Part shown: piece by piece, positions 37,501-43,062 of the stretch
How the letters are laid out: every line of letters begins with the position of its first letter
Numbering within the stretch: the stretch's first letter is position 1
From: a virus
IMG/VR virus record: IMGVR_UViG_3300013093_000019
Coordinates: 87,370-151,369 of that record
Reading direction: 5' to 3' (one strand)
DNA: 64,000 bases
Program-made: the position numbers and the translations under genes
Notes under the pieces: model-generated
What the model saw: only the letters and a program-made list of their open reading frames with translations
Database searches by the model: none
Told to the model about the DNA's origin: nothing

Positions 37501-39237
37501 TACCTAAGTAGTGTTAGATATACAGATGTTGGAAGTATCTATATTACTATTGATGGCGTAGCGTACCAATCATATAACTTAGACTCATACAGATCTAGAG
37601 CTCGTGTATCAATTAGTCAACCAGGTACGATTCAAGTTTACCTATTCAGAGGAACAACTAAGTCATTCAGTGAAGTAGTAGAACAAGTTGTTAATATTAC
37701 AACAACAACTACTTCTATTGGATTAACACAACCTCCAGGTAATGTTGGTCCATTCCACAGCCAAGTAATTGTAACTAAGAATGGCCTACGTTTAACTCCG
37801 CCAATTACTACATACTATCAAGTAGCTAACAATCAAACTACATTTGATATTAGTCAATCAGTAACATTGCCTAGCAAGAGAACTGACCTAAAGAGTTTAG
37901 AAGTTTATGTAAACGGTGCGCTAATTCCAACAAGTGATTGGGTATTTGATCAACCAAATAAACAAATTATATTCTCTGACAACTATCTTAACACAGGTGA
38001 TGTTGTAGCGATCGTAGTTAAAGTCGGTCACGACTATGTAGTTCAAAATGGTCTAGTAGTATTAACTAAACCTGCACGTAATCTTGATGTGATTCGTATA
38101 ACAACATTTACGAATCATGACCCAGATTTAATTAGAAGTGAAAGATATGTTGGCCATGCTACTAACACTTATGTGATGCAACGACCAGTATTCAACAGCA
38201 GTTATGTATGGGTAGCATACAACGGCAAGCCACTAACTGTTAACGTAGATTATCGTGTTGAGGCTGACGGTCAGACAGTTGTTATCGATGATAAGTTCTA
38301 TACAGGTGGTTCAGATGCTGTAGTAATTACCAGCTTCGCTAATCTATCTGCTACACACTTAGTAGGTTATAGAATATTTGATGATATCTTTGGTAACGCA
38401 TCTTATAAACGTATTAGTGCTCAGAACAGCACATTCCTAACACAGGATCTAACTTCTACTGCAACTAATATTTTTGTGCAAGATGGTTCAGTACTATCAA
38501 CACCAAATATTGCGTTTAATCGTCCTGGTGTGATTTTAGTTAACGGTGAAAGAATTGAATTCTTCCAGATTAGCGGAAACGTTCTAGCACAATTAAGACG
38601 TGGAACTTACGGTACAACTCCTCCAGCTGTTCATTCATCTGGAACACAAGTACTTGATCAAGGATCAGAACAAACTATTCCGTTCCAGGAATTTACACAA
38701 TATTATTCAACAGTAACTACAACAAGTACACAAACTACTTTCTATATTGGTGAAAATATTACGTTTAACACAAGCACTAAGGTGGTTACAACTAGCTCAG
38801 GTAAAGTTGTAACAATTCTTAATACTAATTTAGCAGACCAAGTAGAAGTTAAATACGGGGGACGCAGGTTATTGAAGGCGGGCCTAAGTACTGTAGTGCA
38901 TGATTTTGATCTATCTTACGATAGTACAAGCACAGCAGATACATCAGTTTCCCCAGAGTTTACTGTAACAACTTCATCTCTAACTTTAAACTTTACTCCA
39001 GATCCAGGAGTAAAACTTGAAGTTACAAGAAGAATATCTCAGATTTGGTATAATCCAAATTCGACAGTTACTCTTGCAGAGAATTTAACTCCGCAGGCAG
39101 AGTTCTTGATTGAACGTCCTGCACAGTTACCACAAGGTACAGCACCATTCTCGAATGTTGCTTCAGACCTATACATTATATTAGAGACAGGACAATACTT
39201 GTTAGACGAAAACGGAGTCCCATTACAAGGAGCATAA
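25561..39237 (+). CDS. Giant baseplate/tail protein (4558 residues) with FG-GAP propeller
   Basis: It occupies the gp7 position after gp6. The N-terminal signature RPRSYSYDPMIDWDKFVNFR (about 127-146) followed by EYYWLP is shared by very large structural proteins of aquatic and jumbo myoviruses. Two short modules of type W-x5-Y-x2-G-(D/Q)-(V/I)-V-x-(Y/F)-x5-YY at about 1449-1475 and 1705-1730 resemble CBM5/12 sugar-binding folds. Seven FG-GAP-type repeats at about 2120-2610 would make a beta-propeller. GxGYxxxP repeats occur near 2998, 3375 and 3695, and repeated VxVNGxxLxxxxDY fibre-like units from about 3480 to 4220. ILVNGERIEFFQI lies near 4325. It probably spans wedge attachment and a host-contact or fibre-anchoring function. 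No frameshift or stop interrupts it. Confidence 0.85.
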   Translation: MASNDINNPVDVNNPSNTRRSSDLLPGYLRTDKNTKFLASTLDQLIQQPQLERINGFMGDKLTPTYNPETDNYIDSGTALRNAYQLQPSLVVKDQNNQFSLSSGFDDLINQLNFYGANTNNLDRLFRPRSYSYDPMIDWDKFVNFREYYWLPTGTDSVEITGQQKQTQSTYTVTDSSDGQGLVFTPDGLTSNPLLTLYRGLTYVFNVNSKYPFYIKTAYTKTVNDLYSNATGNGTANGQVILTIDNTTPDILFYFAQGNANAVGQINVKALAEDTVIDIEKDIIGKQSYISGNGVTFSNGMKIHFAGAITPSTYQDKEFIIEGVGTAIKLVDFDSLSNAGLVINTLDTNFDATPFDQYPFDDFANVPLVPEYVTINRASKDKNPWSRYNRWVHADVIAAVAEVNGVPPVYDTAMRAQRPIIEFQPDIQLFNFGANSKPNVDLIDTVTKDAIATFEGSPGFYIDGVLVEQGFRVIFNADTDPLVKGKVFEVKYVTAGNNVIVNLEEAADADPSLNDSLVVTRGTSYQGTNWWYDGVVWQFGQQKTSLNQAPLYELFDNSGNKYSDQTIYNSSFVGTAIFGYTRGTGTADPVLGFPLTYKNVSNVGDYLFSNFFTTDTFTTYDLGVLSTLSVADGFLKVNNDNGEEYRNVWIKSNDKAIPILQFQVVEQATPYIEINAIDDAGFASDLAVDVFVNNVKIINNVDYTIGQNLNKAFIVPTNEFASGDAVLFKIYTAQPANSNGYYEPPINLTNNPLNGPIGSFTFTELSDHVSTIVENNDLFVGSFPGNSNLRDLSNLSAYGSRLVQHIDPLVFAHYFLGNQKNNIVDAIRKVAFDYNQFKTSLIKQVTGLTEVYTPAQALDIALTNLNSGKDLTFPYTYTDMLGHGNNYVERVYTVTNKRVKNFSLISSFDQTVLSERAILVYLTSASDSTKTPVLLTNGYDYTIDPNIATIYVNATISVGDVITIRDYTSTVGSYVPPTPTKLGLYPAFKPSIFVDDTYITPTKVIQGHDGSVTVAYGDYRDAILLEYETRIYNNLKVKFNPDLLTPYETLPGAFRSNDYSLADIDNILVADFLKWVGFFSVDYQTNSSYDELNPFTYNYTGSVDSVTGQALSGSWRSIYKYYYDTDRPHVAPWEMLGFTEMPSWWTSMYGAAPYTSGNGILWGDLETGRINGVINPLFARPGLSKIIPVDDMGELLDPTTIGLATSPVPDLTDPNRIVVLRSTEISANWVFGDQGPAETAWRRSSYWPFVQQVLLALTRPSSYAATMFDTSRMVINLAGQISYQTSTNNIETINPATVAEFLYRNNTGIEGRILASGYSVFVIETNLVKNQNYLTQLSSDLTNLNYNLMVKLGGFASKDKLTVSIDAVDPTSPYPGVLIPAEDYSIFFNQSATTQSLSISGIIVQKTPSGFIFRGYDKYSPYFTILQPYATNVDQYETVGGTTEAYLTWSQNTTYQAGQIVFYTDRYYRVTITHNSDTAFNATYYQVLPYLPTVGGISVIKKTSFGTTPVVIPYGTEFTTLQDAYDAIIGYGQWLISQGFVFDEYNTDLGQILDWNFSGREFLFWTTQNWNANSVITLSPFANKLVLSSSTGVVDNLLNEFYEYSLLKADGSPFPVNSFTVVRLDGITTVSTVNTTDGLFYARLNLVQKEHVIVFNNLTLFNDVVYDIESGYRQHRINLKGFRTSNWNGDFFSPGFIFDQAIINDWQQYTDYSIGDVVRFAGKYYSAPARITGSASFVLNQWIQLDTKPTPNLLPNFDYKIGQFEDFYSLDIDNFDAGQQAAAQHLVGYTPRPYLNYIIGDPIAQYKFYQGYIREKGTKSPLTKLSKSLLNKFKNNIDFKEEWAFRIGEYGGYNTYQELETTLSNSSFYENPQIVSFVSSVPVDNTGTIYYKTESDLVVKPLDYDVAQTFITSDISQADSQIKIPVAGYVRFDDITVTAFNYNSVLDIANNKGLLEGDTIWLGNTPAGSWDVLRVTQIPTYIVNVAFDIPGVSLIFSTYYTHQLSVGDIISVSRVAGGIDRIYVVSQILSPTDFVVNSTLSTLPALTVPLSGLLFAFKSSRLATLDNLADVPFLDRWKDGEKVWVDTISGDATSPQWAVFEKTNNYSSVAYSTGIKSVAQHFGATIYSNSNIDKIVVSAPDFYDTVTGNYGRVYILSKNPGSTPLPLFNYSLNDATGSYYTGTTNSFGSSLYFDATLQLSIASAPTASGVKTYTTGTIAFAVPTATASGYVEQGIVKLSLINYNLLEEVGQIAITTPHHGDNANFGASLVAAPNSTSTTLMVGAPGEYTAAGSVYVYNVGATTSTIYVTPNASVTLQHTLAHQPPVGSLFGYSMSGNADLSRVAVSAPGYPVFDTLGNTVRVGAVYVYNFASTSTEAQLILGNDTTIFPAAFTETDSFGDTVKMSQDGNYLFIGSPSATDQVRGTKSGIVDVLVWSTDTNKYVFSQRIHAPISSNDISFGHDISIDELNRLVVIASLGNSKTTNTSFDVYSERLANSFVKYGSIYINDSTSDERKRKTTFDSGSTKFFSQIKNAGAVHAYNKADVATKWSFSQELFDQSVISDSLYGQSVLATQNSVFVGSPGNIVYNANNNGQIFEFDKIDETVNGWLQARTQDALVNLSAIDSAVTIDSTTAQIKDYIDVIDPVKGQFLGTAQEELRYTSPFDPATYSIGTGTVVINANANWTNEHVGELWWDLSTVKYVWYEQGELEYRKNNWNTVFPGSSIDVYEWVSSTYRPSEWAAIADTSDGLAQGISGQPKFTDNSTVSVAQKYNAQTGQFVNIYYFWVKNKTVVPSIKNRRISAFEVAQFIKNPLSSGQPYLGIIGPTAVMLANIKNSIVGDTINLKISFDTIPDAAPRHTEWAIITEDDPAGVNVNALVTKLVDSLLGYDAQGNPVPDPTLPDKLKYGLEIRPRQSMFVNRIEAVRNLIEYTNSIVINLLLLGNISYDNLNAKDPLPTADMYDQLVEDIYTRDLISTKSLRTAVLAANIDTNGLISSVTIVDPGYGYLVAPTISVVGDTSGASLQAIINVSGEVVGIDILNSGMNFTSAPYLYVRPYTVVVQTDNTIGGKWAVYEWDQNYQTWSRTQTQSYDTTQYWSYAHWSDSTFNPLVQVVSTVPSLYVLQVLQDIPTGSYVKVLDGGYGFFNILRKTDGNGGTFDPNWDLIFVENGTIKILDKIWNESLTTYAFDEQVGFDQTEFDQGVVKEAFFIINAIVNDIFNGPTNFYNTRLWFKAVKYALTEQKFLDWAFKTTFISVTNDAGSLDQRPTYKLQNSQYYEQFLNEIKPYHTKVRKFTEQYTSTEYSASFTSDFDLPAIYNTTTQNYNKIEFGNSLLAQYPWKSWYDNFTFGVQSIIVANGGANYTQVPNIEIISAPGDLGFGATAQAYITGGTISSIVVTNPGLGYSSTPTVVINGGGSTNLTTATAYAQLGQGTETGFIQSRDGAGNVRLMTMGLKFDRVASYDASGNVITEIGSTSTFTDSFVGDGEKDIFRLTWLPSPDKKEIVVYRNSVLQTIDQFNITLNESVYQPQPNTSYRKKYGYLVLNFIPVAGEVITVTYPKSLDLYTAVDRINYFYQPGSGMPGTDYDQLMSGMSYAGLNIDTLPFSYSAGFDSVPFGSTTWDNYASEVGYYSYSLTTTTSAPPFIIPDIIPGGSSPTQVNTYVQIGTAPAVRLDGPSNVVPTLIGRGTAAVDKVVLTNPGLGYVYSTTQVTISAPNSVNGTQAVASFTLNDDGSFASIGVSDYTRGRGYTSTPVVTITGNSTVQAYASAFLRAEFTTATNIANTFTSLTIPDAAFTASNTSTLVIFRYSTSDGTVLPSDTDTLDAVISGGLISDGQLSGALGTTPSEIVLDGGNGFLSTINSPAPEEHVPGSVHESVGITVFTQPAASSAVISTKRYWSDGITQTFALGAEPVNLDSVLVLLNDTKLTVNVDYTIDFSNKLLTFTSSTPAQGWLTLTVFVGGSIGLLDYYETVTTNATTVYLSSVRYTDVGSIYITIDGVAYQSYNLDSYRSRARVSISQPGTIQVYLFRGTTKSFSEVVEQVVNITTTTTSIGLTQPPGNVGPFHSQVIVTKNGLRLTPPITTYYQVANNQTTFDISQSVTLPSKRTDLKSLEVYVNGALIPTSDWVFDQPNKQIIFSDNYLNTGDVVAIVVKVGHDYVVQNGLVVLTKPARNLDVIRITTFTNHDPDLIRSERYVGHATNTYVMQRPVFNSSYVWVAYNGKPLTVNVDYRVEADGQTVVIDDKFYTGGSDAVVITSFANLSATHLVGYRIFDDIFGNASYKRISAQNSTFLTQDLTSTATNIFVQDGSVLSTPNIAFNRPGVILVNGERIEFFQISGNVLAQLRRGTYGTTPPAVHSSGTQVLDQGSEQTIPFQEFTQYYSTVTTTSTQTTFYIGENITFNTSTKVVTTSSGKVVTILNTNLADQVEVKYGGRRLLKAGLSTVVHDFDLSYDSTSTADTSVSPEFTVTTSSLTLNFTPDPGVKLEVTRRISQIWYNPNSTVTLAENLTPQAEFLIERPAQLPQGTAPFSNVASDLYIILETGQYLLDENGVPLQGA

Positions 39238-39238
39238 T

Positions 39239-40456
39239 ATGCCAAAAATTACGGAATTACCTATAGTATCAACTATGCAACCGAACAGCGTGTTCGTGGT
39301 TGTTGATCAAGGTATAACCAAAAAACTTACTTACTCGGCCTTACAAGCCACACTGACGGGACCTGCTGGACCTGCTGGCCCTACTGGTGCTACTGGACCG
39401 CAAGGCCCTGCTGGCCCAACCGGACCTCAAGGACCCCAAGGCCCTGCCGGTCCAGGGGGCGGAGGATCGTCATATACGCTACTTCCTGCTACTAGAGATG
39501 TACTAGGCGGTGTTCGCGTAGGTGACGGCCTTGATGTTGATGCTGAAGGTATTATAAATCTTGTTACAGCTACGACAAGCCAACTAGGCGGTGTGCGTAT
39601 TGACGGTGTAACGATTACTGTTAATACAGCTACTGGCATTATTAGCTCAACTCAAGTTAATGCTTATACACTACCTGTTGCTACAACTGGTACGTTAGGT
39701 GGTGTGATTCCTGATTATCAAACAGTATTTGTTAATACGCTAACAGGTGTATTGTCTGGGTTTAGTTTAACTACAGCAACTACTTCAACATTGGGTGGTG
39801 TTAGAGTAGATAATAGCCGCAATGGCATTATGATTGACAGTACTGGTACACTATTTTATAACTTACCTCAAGCAACTACAAGTACCTTAGGTGGTGTAAA
39901 AGTTGACGGATATTCAATTGTTATCAACACTTACACAGGGCAAATTAGTCAAGGTTTAATTAATCTTTACACATTGCCTCCTGCTACAATCAGCACACTT
40001 GGTGGTGTTATTCCTGACGGAAGTACGATCAACGTTACTGGCAACGGAACTATTAGTGCTAACTTACCGACATCATTTGCTACAGCTGCAGTATCTAATA
40101 CTACGGCAAGTGCTTATCTAAGCGTTAGCGGTGTAAATGATTTCTTCTTCTATAGTACAGCAACGGCTGCGAGCTCTGCAACAACTACAGTAAGTCAAAT
40201 GGTAAGTTTTAATGCAAACTTGCAGATATTTGAAAAAGAAAATAGTCGTACCCATGTAAACATTATTGTTCAGCAAACTTCGACCGCTCGTACTGTTACT
40301 GGTGTTACTATTAACAGCACAATTTCAACAACAATTAGCTGGCTAAATTCTGTAGTTCCCGTAACTACAGCTAACTCTTACAGCGTTTATTCCTTTGATG
40401 TTTTGCGAGAAAACGGTGCTTGGTTCGTGCTGGGTAGCATGAATACTTACAAATAA
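39239..40456 (+). CDS. Collagen-like tail fibre protein
   Basis: A 405-residue protein. After about 40 N-terminal residues (MPKITELPIVSTMQPNSVFV) come about 11 Gly-x-y triplets at 41-73 (GPAGPAGPTGATGPQGPAGP...), then GGGG. Six repeats containing (T/V)LGGV(R/I/K)(V/I) follow, spaced 27-37 residues apart (about 83-270), of the kind found in short tail fibres and host-binding shafts. The C-terminal 130 residues form a Ser/Thr-rich beta domain without a recognised family. Fibre trimerisation through the collagen-like part is likely. It starts one base after the giant gene's stop. Confidence 0.85.
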   Translation: MPKITELPIVSTMQPNSVFVVVDQGITKKLTYSALQATLTGPAGPAGPTGATGPQGPAGPTGPQGPQGPAGPGGGGSSYTLLPATRDVLGGVRVGDGLDVDAEGIINLVTATTSQLGGVRIDGVTITVNTATGIISSTQVNAYTLPVATTGTLGGVIPDYQTVFVNTLTGVLSGFSLTTATTSTLGGVRVDNSRNGIMIDSTGTLFYNLPQATTSTLGGVKVDGYSIVINTYTGQISQGLINLYTLPPATISTLGGVIPDGSTINVTGNGTISANLPTSFATAAVSNTTASAYLSVSGVNDFFFYSTATAASSATTTVSQMVSFNANLQIFEKENSRTHVNIIVQQTSTARTVTGVTINSTISTTISWLNSVVPVTTANSYSVYSFDVLRENGAWFVLGSMNTYK

Positions 40457-40486
40457 GATGGATAACTACTCACTTTTATAAGCGAA

Positions 40487-40494
40487 TAAATAAT
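40487..40494 (+). promoter_or_regulatory. Candidate late element
   Basis: AATAAATA directly before the ATG at 40495, one mismatch to TATAAATA. If initiation occurs at the usual distance, transcripts would begin inside the first codons. Translation from them would have to use the later in-frame ATG at 40522. This leaves the true start of the following gene open. Confidence 0.25.
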
Positions 40495-41163
40495 ATGATG
40501 GAAGAACCAAAAGACAACAAAATGACTGAAGATCAACAAAAAATCCAGCCAGAAGCACAGCCAAATGAACAAGGATCCCTGAATATCCGTGGTCATATTA
40601 AGATTTTTGACCCCGAAACAAAGGAAGTGTTTATTGACAAGAGTAATGCTATCCACTACGAAAATTTTAGTATTGGTCTGGCACAATCTATGTCCAATCA
40701 AGGGCAAGGATTTATCACAGAAATGTGCTTTGGAAACGGCGGTAGTCGTATTGATCCAACAGGAATTATTACATACCTAACTCCGAATGCTGTTGGACTT
40801 TCTGCTAACTTGTACAATCAAACATATTTTAAGAATATTGACTCAAACAATATTTTGAATATTGACCCTGCAAGAAACTTTATGCAGATTAGACATATTA
40901 CAGGTACAGCATATACAGATATTTTAGTAAGTTGTTTATTGGACTTTGGCGAGCCAACAGGTCAAGCCGCGTTTGATAACGCTACTAACCTAAACGGTTC
41001 TTATGTATTTGACGAGTTAGGCCTACGTGCTTATAGTCCTAATGGACCAGGCACTGGTATGCTTTTAACTCATGTTATTTTCCATCCAGTACAAAAATCT
41101 TTAAACAGAATGTTGCAAATTGACTATACTGTGAGAATACAAAGTCTTACTAACGGAGCCTAA
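40495..41163 (+). CDS. Conserved tail/fibre-associated structural protein
   Basis: 222 residues from the first ATG; ATGs at codons 2 and 10 are alternatives and no clear ribosome site supports any of them. A hydrophilic N-terminus precedes a folded domain with HIKIFDPETKEVFIDKSNAI (about 34-53), EMCFGNGGSRIDPTG (about 76-90), LYNQTYFK (about 106-113), SCLLDFGEPTGQ (about 147-158) and a C-terminal HVIFHPVQKSLNRMLQIDYT (about 194-213). Similar proteins lie between baseplate and fibre genes in aquatic T4-like phages. The function is not established; a connector between baseplate and fibre is plausible. Confidence 0.7.
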   Translation: MMEEPKDNKMTEDQQKIQPEAQPNEQGSLNIRGHIKIFDPETKEVFIDKSNAIHYENFSIGLAQSMSNQGQGFITEMCFGNGGSRIDPTGIITYLTPNAVGLSANLYNQTYFKNIDSNNILNIDPARNFMQIRHITGTAYTDILVSCLLDFGEPTGQAAFDNATNLNGSYVFDELGLRAYSPNGPGTGMLLTHVIFHPVQKSLNRMLQIDYTVRIQSLTNGA

Positions 41164-41165
41164 CA

Positions 41166-43058
41166 ATGAGTGGTTATCAAATACTATTTTCTGATCCATC
41201 AAAGAATTTTGGTAATAACATTATCACAGTTGCTGACGGCACTGAAAACACTAACAATACTAGTATTACACTAGTTGGTCGTAACTATCCAGGTTATGGT
41301 CAAGCCGTTAATGAAAACTTTGTTCACATGCTGGAGAACTTTGCAAGTTCTTCATCACCGTTAAATCCAATTCAAGGTCAGTTATGGTATGATACTAGCG
41401 ATCCAACTAAGTTTGTATTGCGTGTATTTGATGGTGCCGGCTTAGGAGCGAACCACTGGCCACCAGTCAACGGTCTATGGCAAACAGGAGCCAATCCAAG
41501 TCAAAATGCTAGAATCGGTGACATATGGGTTGACACAAACAACAACCAGTTGAGTATTTTCAATGGTACTGACTTTACTTTAGTTGGTCCTAATTATTCA
41601 AGTACTTCAAAAACAGGTACTTACTCAACAACACTAAACGACATTTCAAACAATTCACATACTGTTGTTATTAACTATGTGAATGGTAGTCCGATAGAAA
41701 TTATTAGTACAGAAGATAATTGGCAACCAAATCCAATCATTAGCGGATTCTCAACAATCTATTCTGGTGTTAACGTTTCTGCGGCAACAAAAATTAATGG
41801 TATAGCTAACGCAGCATACAATTTACAATTATCGATTCCGTCTGCACAAACAGTTCCTGCAGATAGTTTCCTTAGAAAAGATATTGATCAACGTATGTTA
41901 GGTGCCCTTACAGTAGCGGCAGACTCTAACTCAATACGTATTGGTTCAGATGGTACATTTGTTGTAGAACGAAATTCAGTTACTCCATACAACGCAGCCT
42001 TTAAAAACGTTTGGCCAACTGACGGAGAGTTTAGTTTTAATTTACAAAACGCTGCAGGAGTTACTGTTCCTGTAATGATTATTAAACAAGACACCGCAAA
42101 TGATATTAGACGTGTTGGTATTAATAACATTGGTTATCCTACTGAAACACTTGATGTAACAGGTAGTGGTAAGTTCAATGGTTTCCTTACAGTAACTGAT
42201 ACAGATGATTATTCAGAATCGTATACAGGGTTTACTGGTACTAATTTAACAAGAGTAGCTGGCCCAGCATTTGAGGTAAGTGGTGGCGCATACATTGGTA
42301 AGAATGCCGGAGTCTATGGTACACTTACTGTAGGTGGCGAACACGTAGTAAGAAGTTTTGTCACAGTGGGTAACTCAGGTAGTAATGCAGGCGACCCTGC
42401 ACTAGTTCCATATAAGTCCGGCGGTATTTTATCAGTTGGTACAGCAAGCGGATCGTTTGGTACCGTGTACGGTTATATATTCCAAGCTGGTAGTGACGTT
42501 CCAGGAGCGGCACAGTTTATTGGTATCGCCACACAGGCAAGACAGTTATCACAATCGACAAATTTCTCTGCTGTTGGCGATATCGCAACTACAGCAACAA
42601 TCGCATTTAATGGCGCTGCAGGTAGTCAAGTTAGACTATCTACATCAGCAACTACAGCATTAATTACATCAAAAGCATCAACTTCAACAGCGTATGCCGG
42701 CGACGATTTGATGTTATATACACAAACTCCTTCTGCACAATTAGTAAAAATTAGCAAGGCTAATTTCTTATCTGATGTTGGATATACTGATCCTGGTGCA
42801 GGATACGGTGCAGGTTCGTTAGTACCTACAGGAACAGTGATATCTTCCGCGGCGGCAACAAGTACAAATTTTGTTTCAGCAGGTTGGTTAGTATGTAATG
42901 GTGGATCATATACACAAACTCAATATCCTGCGTTATGGAACGTTTTACGTCTTTCTGGATATCCTTACGGTGGGTCTGGTTCGTCATTTAATATTCCGAA
43001 CATATCACCGATAGCCACTACAAATGGCCCATCAATTTATTATATTATAAAGACCTAA
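41166..43058 (+). CDS. Fibre paralogue 1, with tail-collar C-terminus
   Basis: A 630-residue protein, first of four tandem paralogues sharing an N-terminal module of about 130 residues: (S/T)LVG(R/K)NxxGYGxxxNENFV, LENFAxSxxPxNPxxGQLWY, then (I/L)W(V/I)D. This is probably the attachment domain. The middle is beta-rich with an IRIGSDGTFVVERN-like shaft. The C-terminus (about 550-630) is a phage tail-collar fold: VPTGTVISSAAATS, GWLVCNGGSYTQTQYPALW, YGGSGSSFNIPNI. T4 gp12 carries the same type of domain. Confidence 0.82.
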   Translation: MSGYQILFSDPSKNFGNNIITVADGTENTNNTSITLVGRNYPGYGQAVNENFVHMLENFASSSSPLNPIQGQLWYDTSDPTKFVLRVFDGAGLGANHWPPVNGLWQTGANPSQNARIGDIWVDTNNNQLSIFNGTDFTLVGPNYSSTSKTGTYSTTLNDISNNSHTVVINYVNGSPIEIISTEDNWQPNPIISGFSTIYSGVNVSAATKINGIANAAYNLQLSIPSAQTVPADSFLRKDIDQRMLGALTVAADSNSIRIGSDGTFVVERNSVTPYNAAFKNVWPTDGEFSFNLQNAAGVTVPVMIIKQDTANDIRRVGINNIGYPTETLDVTGSGKFNGFLTVTDTDDYSESYTGFTGTNLTRVAGPAFEVSGGAYIGKNAGVYGTLTVGGEHVVRSFVTVGNSGSNAGDPALVPYKSGGILSVGTASGSFGTVYGYIFQAGSDVPGAAQFIGIATQARQLSQSTNFSAVGDIATTATIAFNGAAGSQVRLSTSATTALITSKASTSTAYAGDDLMLYTQTPSAQLVKISKANFLSDVGYTDPGAGYGAGSLVPTGTVISSAAATSTNFVSAGWLVCNGGSYTQTQYPALWNVLRLSGYPYGGSGSSFNIPNISPIATTNGPSIYYIIKT

Positions 43059-43062
43059 TACT

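Noticed and set aside
39480-40060. Repeated LGGV-coding DNA as a possible CRISPR-like array
   Set aside because: The repeats are coding, in frame, degenerate at DNA level and unequally spaced; they are fibre shaft repeats.
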